64,000 bases of DNA from Climacium dendroides (taxonomy: Eukaryota > Streptophyta > Bryopsida > Hypnales > Climaciaceae). The translations under genes were made by a program, and so were the position numbers. The number at the start of each line of letters is the position of its first letter. Position 1 is the first letter of the stretch. The notes under the pieces are model-generated. The model did no database searches and had not been told where the DNA came from. It saw only the letters and a list, made by a program, of their open reading frames with translations. The stretch is taken from NCBI GenBank assembly GCA_950106755.1, contig OX467086.1:23330001-23394000 (forward strand). Reading direction: 5' to 3'. Positions 12,971 to 25,144 of this stretch are shown here, in pieces.

Positions 12971-13645
12971 AGATTTATGGATAGACTTTTTAGGTTCACA
13001 ATGTCCTTACCATGTTAAGCAATTCATTACCATGTTAAGTAATTCATTGTTTCAAAAAGCTACAATATTTTTGTGTGTATTTTGAAAGCAATACAATTTG
13101 GAGGAGGGACTCTTTGACAATATACTCCTTTTTTTTGATGGAATTATTAAATTACTACAAAAATCGTTAAAAAGTATCACTTCATTAATTATTATGGATA
13201 TCATGGATAGACGAATAGATGGATGTGATTTTGGATGAATGAATGCGTTATCATCCATATTTGGTGTGCTTTACTATGGATGTAAAGAGCGGGCAATGGC
13301 CAGGGTTAATTGTGAAAAAAAGTCCCCAATTTGTTTGCCATGATTTTTTATATTTCTACACTGCCCCATGCTAATTTGGGGCCGCTGATTGCAAATCTGA
13401 ATTCAGAATTTGCAAAAATTTCATTTAATTGTAAATAAAAAATTCCACAGCATTTTCCCCTAGAGTAAAACAGGGCAATGAGGGGGTCAGTTCACCCTGG
13501 CCGCCTTTAGTCTGCGCTCAGAAAATGAAATCTACCCCCAGTCAGTTATAACTGACGTTGGATCCCCCCAAAATGAACCAGTCAACGGTATAGATTTGTC
13601 CTCTTACAATTATATTATTTACATAAGCTTAATATACGGTACAGT

Positions 13646-13795
13646 AAATTGTTTGACCATGAATTTTTTTAAATTAAAATTTTAAAAATTAAAAATTTTA
13701 AAAATTAAAATTTTTAAAAATTAAATTTTTTATAAATTAAATTTTTTATAAATTAAAAATTTTATAATTAAAAAATAATAATTTATGGAAAGAAC
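13646..13795. repeat. Low-complexity (A/T)n tract
   Basis: About 150 bp of alternating AAATTTT/TTAAAAATT blocks carry almost no G or C. The tract lies just left of a TA-flanked element (13827-14193). Confidence 0.8.
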
Positions 13796-13824
13796 CATTG
13801 CATATGAAATTTCATTTTGACTAC

Positions 13825-14195
13825 TAAGGTAGAACTACCCATTACCATACAGATTTGCTATCTAGGTACTTTGGAGAAGCTATTTATGAGCTCTCAATTT
13901 TTCAAAGATTGAATTGTTTGAGAGAAGTCAATTGCAAAAAAAATGAAGACATTCTGACAAGAATTGAATTTTTTGTGATTTTTCAAAGTTGAAATGTAAA
14001 ACTGTGAGTAGACCCTTGATAAAGCATGACTAGACCATTGTTGAAGCGTGGGCTGATGTGTCCGCTCCCCAGTGCATTGCCATCATGATCATGGATGAGT
14101 AAGATTATGCTAATAAGATGGGCTAGTGACGGAAATGGGAGGAACTTGTAGATGGGGGAATTGGGTAAATGGTGGTAATGGGTAGTTCTACCTTA
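13825..14195. mobile_element. TA-flanked inverted-repeat element (AGGT family, copy 1)
   Basis: The core is 13827..14193 (367 bp). The left end AGGTAGAACTACCCATTACC and the right end (reverse complement) match over 20 bases or more, and TA lies on each side. A TA target duplication fits Tc1/mariner-derived (Stowaway-like) miniature elements. The end motif is shared with 62336-62854 (AGGTAAAACAGCCCATTG) and loosely with 15469-16157. Confidence 0.75.
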
Positions 14196-14272
14196 GTGGT
14201 ATGCACTGTGCCATTGCCATCATACTACTAAAATCATAACTCCCTCTATAATATCACAAATGTTACCATTAA

Positions 14273-15075
14273 TACTAAGGGCTTGTGCTTGCTATGTTAT
14301 GCATTCATTGTATCACATATTAGTAAAAATTTTATATATTTGAATAGAATGCATGATAAGTCTTTAAAGTAACTATTTTAAATATTTTGTAAAAATATTT
14401 TCAATCATGCATACATAGAAATCATATTTTTACACAATGTAATATTACAAAAATAGAGTAGCAATTTGCAATCACTTCAATAATATCACTTTTTATAAAA
14501 AGTGATATTATAGAAATACTATAGTTGTTGCAATTAAGGTGATATTAAAGAGGATCCATAGGATGATATTATAGAGGTAGCAAACCCATTGCTTCTTTTG
14601 GCTTTACATTTCTTTACACTTCTATGATTTTGTGCTTTTGTGAGATTTGAGCTTTCATGATTTCAATTTTCTATTGCTACTACCAAATGATTTTGAAAAA
14701 TTGATTCAATTGAAGCAATTTTGGATTTCACAACAATTAAGTTGTTCACAAAGTTTTTGAGATTTATAAGTTTTTCTTTTCAATTCTTCAATTTGGGTGG
14801 CCATTTTTTGTAACAATAGAGTCAAATTTCTAATGCATTCTAATGTATGTGTATCTTCTATAGTATTTACCATTGCATATGTTTCATTCATCATTCAATA
14901 AATTTCTATTGTACATTTCAATATATGCTTACTTATAAAAAAATTATACAAAGATTTTAGTCATTTTTATTTGAAGATTTATTAAAAAATTTGTTCGACA
15001 TTCTATCTAATACATAAAAATTATTATAAAATTCTAATGATGAATGCGTAGCATAGCAAGTGCCAACCGCTAGTA
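14273..15075. mobile_element. Terminal-inverted-repeat element of about 800 bp
   Basis: The left end includes CTTGCTATGTTATGCATTCA. The right end, read on the opposite strand, includes CTTGCTATGCTACGCATTCA, and both are preceded by TACTA. The target-site duplication is unclear, so the superfamily is not assigned. A 62-residue minus-strand frame (14894-14706) lies inside. It has a short Leu/Glu/Lys stretch (LLLQKMATQIEELKRK) but no known domain. Confidence 0.6.
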
Positions 15076-15466
15076 CTGTAATAAAATTAAAGTAAATGTC
15101 AAAAATTTCTAATTTTTTGATTCATAGAAACTTCGAAAGTCAATATCTTTTCTACTATGAGTCAGAACACCACAAAACAAAGTTTGTATAAGGTAGAAGC
15201 ACCAAAGTTGAATCACTTAAGTGATTTTGGAGCAGATGATGAAGAGTATGGGATGTTGGAAATTTTCCCATGTAGGAAGATAGGAAATATGGGCATGCTT
15301 AATTTTTCAGAATTTTATTCCTGAAATTGAAGTTACTATGAATTTAGGAGCCAAAAAGTATTGTTGACCCATAGTCAATGTCTAAAGTATTCTAATTATG
15401 ATCATTGAAGAACTACGTTCTTGCTCATGAATAATCATTCCAATGGCCTCTAGATTTTTACTCTAG

Positions 15467-16159
15467 TAAGGTGGACATCTCGAGGGGCATCTCCATAACT
15501 ACCACTTTTTGCTATTGTGCCTAGTTACTATAATAGTCAAATTTTCATGGTTTCTTGTTGGCAAGTGAAAGGAAGTTCCAATGCTCTAAAGATTGCAACA
15601 TTTGGATGTTGTATGCAAAAGTTATAAAGGGTCATAGCTTTTTTTTATGTAGATGATCTAAAATTGTTTCTTCCATGTATGTACATATTGATTCTGGAGA
15701 TGTACACAAAGTAATGATAGTGGTTTTGGATTAGTGGTGCATTTTTAGGTGCTTGCCCTTAAAGTCTTTGAAGATGTTTTTCCAAGAACACATTCAAATT
15801 TTTGCTTTAAATTTTTCATTAATTGAAAAGAATGTTTAACAAAACCATGTAAACCTTATCTTTTAGGTGGGCTACTCTAAATGTGCTTGTGACTCCAAAT
15901 CACCATAATTACTATAGGTACATCTCCAAAATCAATATGTACCTATGTGAAAAAAATGATTTTATTATAGAACCTCTACCAAAAAAACTTTGACCTTTGT
16001 AACTTTTATATGTAGTATCCAAATGTTGCAATTTTTGATGTGTTGGAACCTTTTTTTCACTTGCCAACAAGAAAATATGAAATTTTGTCCAATCAAATAA
16101 TACTCTATTATAGTAACCAGGCATAGTAGCAAAAAGCAATGTTTGGGTTGCCCACCTTA
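15467..16159. mobile_element. Foldback element with arms of about 250 bp and TA flanks
   Basis: The core is 15469..16157 (689 bp). The arms at about 15469-15713 and 15910-16157 are inverted copies of each other. Both contain TTTCTTGTTGGCAAGTGAAA (or a near-copy) and GTACATATTGATT. The outer ends are AGGTGGACA and AGGTGGGCA, with TA outside each. A transcript of one strand would fold into a long hairpin. A single related arm occurs at about 24570-24760. Confidence 0.7.
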
Positions 16160-18395
16160 ATCCTACAATATTATCATGTGTTAATAAAGTCTATTTTTGG
16201 ACTATGTAAAGTTTTTTTTCAAGTAATTCCAATACATTTAGCAAAATAAAAAGTAATCAGATGCAAAATAAGTATTTTAAAAGATTCATATTTTTATTAT
16301 TAGATTTATTCAATTGAGTTTGCATATCAATATCTAAATGTAGGGCATTGAATCATTATTTTCTAAGGAATGAGATTATTATTATTTCAATTAATAAGAA
16401 GAGGAGCAAAGGAGCTTCATTACTTATTTCATATTCATATTCACAAACTTTATCTAAACCAACTTCATAGGTTAATGCTTCAAGAACCTATAAAGTCATT
16501 TGCAAGTACAATTTATTACTTACAAAATATATGCTATTTTATATTTTATATTTTTATTAAATGAGACTTTTCAATTAGTGTGAAAATTTTAAAGTATTAG
16601 TTGAAAAAATGATTTCAAAATATAGTTTTAACATCAAAAGATGGAAATGATTTGAAAATTTTAATTAAGAAAATCCAATCAATTTTGAAAATTTATGACA
16701 ATAAAAATCTTATTTATACTTTACAACCTAGATTCCCTTCTACAACAAATCACTGACATTTAGAAGTCAAAAAACTAATACTAAGCTCTAATTTGCAATT
16801 ATGTAGTTTGACAAAGATTTTTTTTTATCTATGTATGTATGTAGTTTGCAATTTTGTTGAAAGAAGTTTTTTATACATTCTATTTCTTTTAGAAATTTTA
16901 ATGGAAACTAACATTATGGTGACAATATCAAATGTGATACCTAAAGATAATTAATTGTATCTATCATAATAGATAGTATATGAATGAAGTTCTTGATCAC
17001 ATTTTTTAAAGTTGAAATCACTTAATTTGTATACATCAAGAACTTCTTTGATTTCCTGGTGAAAATTTGAAGTTATTGTGAATTTTTGAAGAAAAAGTAG
17101 GTACATTTGTAATTTAATACAAAACATGCTCAAAAATATAAAAAATTTAGTGCATACCAAATTCTTACATCATTCTATTTTTAGAACACAATTAGAGGTT
17201 CTCATTTTAAGATACAATAATAAATACTCATTTCAAGAAACATTTCAAACATTTCAAGAATAAGGTGAATTTAGACCAAACATTGCTTCTTAAGCTAATA
17301 TACATTGTTGGAGTTTAAACTGAAAATTAAGGGTTATTTTTGTTTTGTAAACAAATTAAAAGCATCAAATTTTAAGAAAATAGTTTTTTGGGGATAATTT
17401 TTGTATTCTTTGTAAATATTTACAGTCTAAAGTCTACACTTAAAGAAACTTGAAAATGTCCTCTTGGTGAATGTTTGTCACTCCTTTACAATGATTTAAA
17501 AGGCAATGTACAAAATCCATTCACTCACAATTGTATGTAATATTGGAGACATTCAACAAAGATGATTTAATCCTTCAAGATTTGCACATCCAAAAGTGAA
17601 TGCGCCTTGGTCAATCTTCATTGTAACTAAAAGAACTATTTTTAGAATTTGATTTAAACTAAGAAAATGAAGCTTACCAATCTTGTTTCTACTCCATTTG
17701 AAAATTTTGAAAAATGTCAAAAATTGAAAGAGTTATTGAAATTTTGAAAGCTCCATGTGTTAGAATCCAAATAATACAATATGATATGTTTTTCATTTGT
17801 ATTTATATACTATTTAATGGATTTGAAACTTAAATTATACAATTATGTTTCTCATTCTATCTTTCATTTATGGTAAGAATTACAGATTATTCTAAATATA
17901 TTTTTAATTGATATAATTTTATTTCTTTTATTAGCTTTAAAACTCACAATAATTTCTTTTTCCATCAAAATTATTGGAAAAAACAACATAAATAGAAAAT
18001 ATAGTTTTTAACTAGTAAACAATATCAAAATTTTATACATCAACCAAATAAAAGAATAAATTTGGTTAAATAGTCAAATTTGACTTCAAGATCTTTGTTG
18101 TGGTTATTTTGGGTGTAAAAAAAAAATAACCATTTAAAATTTTTTCTCACTAATCTCCATTGCCAATTGTACTTCTTGTAAAAATTTCAAATAATTTGGA
18201 TTGTTTTTTCTATTTTTACTTATTTATACAATTCACAGTTTCAAGTAATAGAGATACAAGATTATTGTTTGAATGCAATTTAAAAGGCTAAATTTAGTTT
18301 AGATATGATGTTTGACCATTTCAAAATGGATCAAGTCTTTTAGGGATTAATCCTAGAAGGACATGACCCTACAACAATGAACAATGAATGACTGT
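16160..18395. other. AT-rich intergenic DNA
   Basis: No gene is recognised over this 2.2-kb stretch. Near its right edge, GTCTTTTAGGGATTAATCCTAGAAGG (18338-18363, written here in two readings under 20 bases: GTCTTTTAGGGATTAA then TTAATCCTAGAAGG) looks like the end of one TTAA-flanked element abutting the start of another. I could not find their partners. Confidence 0.4.
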
Positions 18396-18735
18396 AACAA
18401 AAGTTGGTAAGAAAAAAACCGCATTCAAAATCAGAGCCTATAGTTATTTTATCCACAGTTCAATGCAATCCCAAAATGACTCCAAAAAGTTTCTTTTCAG
18501 AATTTCCACTGTAATTTTTTGAATTCTGGAGCGTGGAATACACTAAAAGAAAAGTTATTTTGAAGACCTTTCCAACAGTATATTACATGTTGTTGAAAAT
18601 TCAAAGAATTGCAGTAAGAAAATTTATGAAATCTTGAAAAGAAAATTTTTGTAGTCGTCTTTGGGCTGCGCAGACCGGTGGATCAAAAGGACCGCTTTCA
18701 GTTTTCAGTGCGGTTTTTTCTTACCAACTTTCGTT
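18396..18735. repeat. Inverted repeat of about 25 bp, 280 bp apart
   Basis: AAGTTGGTAAGAAAAAAACC (18401-18420) is mirrored at about 18712-18730 by GGTTTTTTCTTACCAACTT. The arrangement could be a miniature element. No target duplication was established. The right arm lies inside the GC-rich patch that begins at about 18650. Confidence 0.5.
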
Positions 18736-19650
18736 GGAGCACTGATTTCCACGCTATCTCATCATTTGCATGAGGCTCATCAGGTTTCTCGGCGTCGTCT
18801 TCTCAGCCGCCCACTCGGACTAACTGCGTTCGTAGCGGGCCTCCTCATCGAGGTAGTGCACCAGCAAATCAACGCGCGCAATCCGACTGTTCCCCAGAAC
18901 ATGCAGCCATTGAGAGTAATAGTCAAGATACTGAATGAACAACGCAACCTTAGCTTATCATTCGACTGATCGAGACACTAAGTTTGAGTGGGGCAGGTAA
19001 TGCCTTACTTTCAAAATGTCGTTGCAGCCTGCGCGAAGAGAAGGTTTCTGTTCGGTAATCGATGGCGATGGGTTTTACAAGACGATCGATCACGCAATGT
19101 AGATATATATTCGCAGGTTGACGACGTACTGTGCGCTTTGCGGTCAGAATATCGACAACAGAGGCAAATATAATAAGGTTGAGAAGTATTCTGTCCATGC
19201 ATCCATTGAATCCTTACCAGATCGATGACTACCGCGCACATGTATAGTAAGTAGAACAGAGCCGAAGGGCTAGCACGCACTGACCGAGGAATTCGACATA
19301 TATTCCAGCAGGAACCCTATTCACGAGATGTAAAGGATCAACGGCAAATTATCTGGTCACGTCAATCGAAGCCCAACTCGTGCAAATAAAGGAACGACAC
19401 CAGCAGAAATAGAGGTTTTTTTAGAAACCCTCTGCTTCACACCCCAAAATTTTTGGATGTTTCTCTTTTTGCCATATTCCCAAAGCGCAGAGAAAAACAG
19501 TTGGATAGCCAGAAATGCATTTTTATGGGATATGAAGAAAGCAAAGTGTATAGATCGTTTATACGAGCCAGTAAAGCAAAAGATCATTAATTCTTTATCG
19601 ACGACGTCATATTTGATGAATCTCGAATAGGTATTCGATCATCATGTGAA
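18650..19650 (+). pseudogene. Decayed Ty1/copia retrotransposon remnant in a GC-rich patch
   Basis: This 1-kb block stands out from its AT-rich surroundings. At about 19470-19620, plus-strand frames resemble the link between integrase and reverse transcriptase of Ty1/copia polyproteins: KCIFMGYEESKVYR, then a frameshift to YEPVKQKIIN, then DDVIFDE. A stop codon and frame changes show that it is broken. The upstream part (18660-19430) has a 102-residue open frame, but I cannot align it to any named domain. Confidence 0.5.
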
Positions 19651-20688
19651 CAATCAGATACCACCTTTTTTTTGAAGTTCCATTTCTATTAGAAACCCAA
19701 TCAGAATATGCTAGTGTGACACAGAGACCACATCAGACACACCATTCATAGAAACAACAGTCTTCGAAACTGTAGCATCAAGCCCGAGCTCGCTCGCTCA
19801 CCTGTCTCCCAACTGAACCACCACAGATCTACCAACAGAAAATTCAACACACTCAGCCGCCCTATGATCACTGGTTTCACCGCAACACGCGTCTCTGCAC
19901 CGAAGCTAGCCAACAAATGCACTCAAATCGGGCAACAACCCCTTATCATCAAAAGGGTCACCCACAACAGCTAGCAGGCCGATCAGCTCCATCGATCTGC
20001 ATCACATCGACCAAATCCGATCTGTCAAATTAACTCTACCAACATCCGCCCAACTTCAACAACAAAACGAAGAATGCAAAGAACAAAAAAAGAGTGTGTG
20101 TGTGTGTGTGTATGGAATGGAAGGACTTTGGAGATACCACTGAAAGCACCTCGATCTGCATGCTCTCGATCGAACCAGCGTTTCCACCGTTTCCTCTGGT
20201 AACAATTTCAGCAGCGCCGTCGCTACTCCAAATTGAAATTTCAGACTTCCATGTTCACTTGAACAAGTGAACGAGAAAACCCAAGCCACTTTTGAAAAAA
20301 ATTGGCCCAATGCAAAGCTGGGCAATTCAAACTTCAAATGGACTTTTCTGCATTATGAAAAGGAGAGGAAAAGATTCTACATTAAAAGAGGAGAATTCAT
20401 GTGAAATGGGAAATTCTAATTCATTAGCATATATAACAAGGTTGAAAAAGTGTGACAATGATGACTTTTGCTATTGTGTTGCTAGAAAAGGAATGTTGCT
20501 AGATTGTTGAGTTGGGGATGGGAAATGGCGGAGCTAAAAAGTGATCAATGTGGGTTGCATTCGGGCTTGTTTTTTTAGTGCCCCGTCATCATGCAGTTGG
20601 CATTTATATTGGTGTGATGCATTGAAGTTGCTTTAATGCACACTCTTGTTCATTTTGTTCTTGTATAATAGTAGATCAACATCATTAT
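19651..20688. other. Intergenic DNA with a GC-richer patch and (TG)n microsatellite
   Basis: The patch at 19730-20250 is GC-richer and leader-like in composition. A minus-strand frame (20337-20056) has no recognisable domain. A (GT)n run of about 18 bases sits at 20094-20111. Confidence 0.4.
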
Positions 20689-20999
20689 GGGGAATTTCAT
20701 TAAAATGGCGATATTCCATGTGCCATTTTCACAGTGTGCCGTTCCCATAGTTCAGATCGGGCGGTCTGAAATCTATTAGTGTCCTAGATTAGTGAACTCT
20801 ATACCACTATTAGATGTATTAAATCTAGGAAAGATGTAGATTTCAGATCAATCGGTTTAAAAATCTACATATTTCATAGATTTCAGATATCTAATACTGG
20901 TATAGATTTCAAAAATCTAGAACTCTAGTAGAGTTCAGACCATCCGGTCTGTGAGAATGCCAAAGTCACAGAATAATCGCCATTTTAATGAAATTTTCC
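20689..20999. mobile_element. Miniature inverted-repeat element, 311 bp
   Basis: The left end GGGGAATTTCATTAAAATGG and the right end (GGAAAATTTCATTAAAATGG on the other strand) match over about 24 bases. The outer flanks ATCATTAT and ATCATCTTAT are similar, so a target duplication of about 8-9 bp is possible, which would hint at a Mutator-like or hAT-like origin. The interior has many TAGATTTCAGA-type short repeats. Confidence 0.7.
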
Positions 21000-21025
21000 A
21001 TCATCTTATTTCATTCACTGTGACT

Positions 21026-21997
21026 CACTGAAAGAAAAAGCAGGGTTTTGCAACTGCGATTTGCGACTAGTTTGTAGTCGTATCGGACGTTTGCGATTTG
21101 GTGATATTCTGGAGTTCGCAGTCGCAGTGGACAAGTCGCATGAGTTGCATTGCAGTCACGAGGTTGTTTGTCATTCGATAGGCAATGGAGAACTTCGTCA
21201 ATGAACTGCTGTGACGTGGTTGTTGATGTATAAATTATTTCACTTATTTGTGTGCAGCTGGTTTGCGACTAATGTGCAACTGGTTTGCGATTGACATACA
21301 ACTGGTGTGCAACTAGTTTGCGATTGATGTGCAACTGGTTTGCGACTAGAGTGCAACTGGTTTGCGACTTGGTTATAATTTATAGAGTTGTAGATTATAG
21401 AAATCTACAAATTGTAAAAATCTACAAAGTGTAAAAATCTACAAAATATATAAATATTAGAATTTCACTATCAAAATTCATTACACAAGAATGCTATAAC
21501 TTATCATTCTTATCTGTTCAAGCTGATGGTATTCTTGACAATCGATATGAGACAATTGAATCGATTTTCAGTCATGTTCTAGTTGTATTGCACTTGTTCT
21601 CTAATTGCATTTGAATCGTTTTTTAGTTGCACTATAGTCGGGCTCTAGTTGCATTATAGTTGATTCCTAGTTGCATTTGAGTCATTTCTAAGTTGCAATC
21701 TTCTAGGTTTTAGTTGCAGCCTGTAATCAGAGCGATTGCATTTTTCCACGGTGGACTCTACTTCGCGGATAGCTGTCCACATGGACAACTGTGATGAATA
21801 CTGGATGTAGAATACCTCATGTCAGTTCTTTTGTTACAATATCGTAACCCTATTCTTCATTTTCCGACTACTTTGCGACTACAACTACATACACGTGAAA
21901 TTTGGTGCAAATACAGAGGGCTACAGTCGCATCTCAGTTGTATAGGACACATAGTCGCATCTCAGTGGGTTGCAACGGACACGTTTTTCTTCTAGTG
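21026..21997. mobile_element. Non-autonomous CACTA element with 3-bp target duplication
   Basis: The termini are CACTGAAAGAAAAAG and, on the other strand, CACTAGAAGAAAAACG. This is the classic CACTA (En/Spm) end type, with a shared GTTGCAAC just inside. The 3-bp target duplication ACT is readable on both sides (21023-21025, 21998-22000). Subterminal tandem repeats of about 21-22 bp are typical of the superfamily: GTGCAACTGGTTTGCGACTA-type units at 21255-21370 and TAGTTGCA-centred units at 21580-21715. There is no transposase frame, so the element depends on others. Confidence 0.88.
21255..21370. repeat. Subterminal repeats of the CACTA element
   Basis: Five or six units of about 21-22 bp are built on TGCAACTGGTTTGCGA. 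In CACTA elements such repeats bind the transposase near the ends (established for En/Spm; inferred here). Confidence 0.75.
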
Positions 21998-22246
21998 ACT
22001 TCAATACATTCATCTTTGATGATTCATTCATTCTTCATCCTATTTTATATAGCATGCTTCATAGTGAAACCTAGACCCTCCCAAAATCCTAACCCTAACC
22101 CCTAACCCTTTCCTCTTATAGCCACCAACCTCGTAAGCTTGAGAAGAACTAAATCATGTGAGAGGGAGCTAAAACTAAGGTTAAGTTGAATAAAGAAATG
22201 AAAAACTACAAGGACATAGGATTAATTTAAGTGAACATCTAATTAC

Positions 22247-23166
22247 TTAATCTCTAAAGTTGCAAGGCCTCTTTTCCATCAAAAACCACTCAAAACTGTC
22301 ATTTATGCAGTAATGAGCAAAAAGTTAAATTTTTTTTCTTATATATCTAATTGTAGGATCTCGTACTAGACTAGTATAAGAATGTGTAGCAAAAATTTCA
22401 CAAACTTTGATCGCATAGATTGCAAGATATTTGTGTTTAAAAAGTGAAAAAAACAAATCTTTTTGCACCTTGCTCAAGTACATTATTTGGCTTAAAACCT
22501 TCATAACTTATAATTTTTTCTCTATTGATTTTGAATTTATAATTTTATATGATAAATAATTGAGTTGAAATTCTAAATTAAACACACACACACACACACT
22601 TCATTATCATTCATTAAAAAATTGTTAAGTAGAAGTAGGTTCAAGATTGAAGAAAAATCTAAATTGTTAGTAGCTCTAAGATGGAATTAAAATGCACTAA
22701 TCTCAATAGTGAGATTGTTCTAGCAAAAGCTCTTAAGTTTATGAATTTCTTTTTAAAACAATGAAAATTGAGGTTAGAAATAAATTCTACAAGTTATTTT
22801 TTCAAAAGATGTTCTAATTGCCCCCAAAAGAAGATTGTCCATAACTTTCCCATAACAAATCCAAATGGAATGAATAAGAGGTTGTCAAGTACATAAAAAT
22901 ATAATCTATATAGAACAAAATTTTAAAATATTTTATTTAGTTTAAGTTTTAAATTTTTTTTTGCGTACATAACAAAAAAAGGGTTTTTTGTTCCATAACT
23001 TTTGTTCTTGGGCTCTAATTGAAATAAAGATTATATTTTTGAAAAGCTAATGTGTTTTCCTATCTTCACTGAAAGATTTATAAAATCACAACAAATATTG
23101 AGACCATAGAACTTTGGCTAAAATTCATTTTGTCTTCCAAAGGGACAATAGGACTTTAGAGGTTGA
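22247..23166 (-). mobile_element. TTAA-flanked element, family A copy 3 (inverted)
   Basis: The left end is TTAATCTCTAAAGTTGCAAG and the right end GGACTTTAGAGGTTGA, so the left flank is a clean TTAA and the right a TTGA. The interior carries GTACTAGACTAGTATAAGAA and the family's near-end signature CACTCAAAACTGTCATTTA in reverse orientation. An (AC)n microsatellite lies inside at 22580-22598. Confidence 0.7.
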
Positions 23167-23169
23167 AAT

Positions 23170-25140
23170 ACAATTCTGTACAAGTTGTAAAGTAAATGCA
23201 ATCTCCTACCTAATTATAGGACAATAGATGATTATCTCCTTTACAATCATTCTAAAATTTAATTTTAAAATAATTTAATTTTTCTTATGGGAGAATAATA
23301 GCTTTTCCAAATTTAGATTTTAGAATAAAGAAGGTGAACACATTGGTTTGCAATTAGGTGTTGAATTAGCAATTAGGTGTATTTATTTTCTACACACTAA
23401 ATACAAGGTTGTTGCTAGATACACCTATTGTTTTTGTTTCAAAACGGACAATTTTAGTGAGTATTGTGACTTTTGGAATAAATTTTAAAAAATTAAAACA
23501 AAATATAATATTTATGAAACACTCAAAATAATACATATGTGAAAATTTAGGTTTAGAAAAATTAATTTCCAAAAAATTTCACCCTCCAAAAGAGTGATAG
23601 ATAATACTAAAGAAAATAGAAATTTTGATGTTTGATATTTTAAAATAGTGAAATCCTTCAAAAAAATAAATTAAAAATTGGAAAATTTTCCTAACTTAAA
23701 GATCAACCATTTGCATCTAGAAAAAAATTGTGTTCTTGCAAAAAGGTAGTGCACTTTGAGCACATGTGAAAGGTGGACACATTACTATTTTTTGAAAATC
23801 TATCCATGGGCTTGTGTAACTTTAGTAGAAGTCCCCATCTTCCAATTTTGACCTTCAAATTTGCATTTTTGGGAGCAAAAATAATACTACTCTCCAAAAT
23901 GACAAAATTAAACATCCAATTGGATCCTTTTTTAAGGTAATAAAATGCTTTTTATAAATTTTAAAAGAATAACTCAATGTCTATAACTACCATGTAGACA
24001 TAATTGACATATGATACAAAAGTTATGAGCAAAATATCACCTATCCGAGGCCAAATGGACAAAAAAAGGACAAATCTTTTTTACAATCACTCATGATACT
24101 AAATTTGTCGAAGCTACCGATGAAGGTAGCAATGAGTATTATATTTACAAGGGTACAATTTGTTATATTACTTCATGACAACTATCTACTAAGGATGTAC
24201 TATGTATATTGCTAAAAATAGAAAGTACCTACAAAAGTCAATATTTAATTAATATTGGATAAACATATGATAATTCAATTACTTTTGCATTAGTAAACCA
24301 AAAGACATAATTTGTGTATATTTAAAATCATCCAAAGATTGAAGCATTTCAATATGAGTCTTACTATTCAACTTTTCCAAGTTTTTATTGTCAAGTCTTG
24401 TTGATGGATAGACCCACCTTGATTTTTGACATTGTTTACTTGTTGGTTTTGTACTTTGGATGGCCATTGGATTTAAAATAATGAGTTGTATGAATGGGAT
24501 ATACAAATGATCTACTTTCCAAACCATGTACAATATTTTGTTTAAAGTAGGGACTCTCCCAAATGCTATTCCTTCTATTGTGGAATATTTCTATAATTGG
24601 ACTTCTAAATTTTTATATTTTAGCAAGTGATAGGAGATTTTAATGCATCAAAGAATGCATCATTTGAATACCACAAACAAAAGTTTTGAAGAATCACAAG
24701 TTTTTTAGTAGATATTCTAAAATTGTTTCTTCAAAAAATAGGTACATATTGATTTTGTATACAATGTAAGCATCTCATCAAGTGATGCTTTTAGGCAATC
24801 AATGCATTTGGATGTCCCTAAGATAGTATGCTCTTAAAGCAACCTTTAAGAGTCGATTGCATTTGGGTGGAAGCTAAAATCCTTGAAGCAATTTTCAGTA
24901 AATTTTTGTAGGGAGGAAAATGGAATTGACATCTAATCAAAGTTGTTTCATATTTTTTGAACCTTTGTGGAATTAATTACGAATTTTGGAAGTTGAAACA
25001 TGGTGGTCACGCCCCCTCGTGAAATGTACACGGTTGGTACATTGAAGAAAGCAAAATGTACCTCGTTCATAGAGGTCGGTTTTAGAGCAGGGTCGGTTTT
25101 ATTAGATGAACTCACTGACGATACTTTTACTTTAAAAGGG
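23170..25140. other. Intergenic DNA with a single copy of the foldback arm
   Basis: No gene is recognised. About 24570-24760 is similar to one arm of the foldback element at 15469-16157: both share GTGATAGG/GTGAAAGG, a CATTTG(A/G)ATAC/GTTG stretch and AGGTACATATTGATTTTG. Composition turns GC-rich from about 25000, where the promoter of the trihelix gene begins. Confidence 0.4.
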
Positions 25141-25144
25141 GAAG

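Noticed and set aside
20056..20337. 93-residue minus-strand frame with His-Thr repeats
   Set aside because: The HTHTH part is only the translated (TG)n microsatellite; the rest has no recognisable domain.
22085..22110. Telomere-like CCTAACCCTAACCCCTAACCC stretch
   Set aside because: Only about three irregular units; too short and imperfect for an interstitial telomere repeat. It lies close to the CACTA element, and similar short CCCTAA motifs are common in plant DNA.
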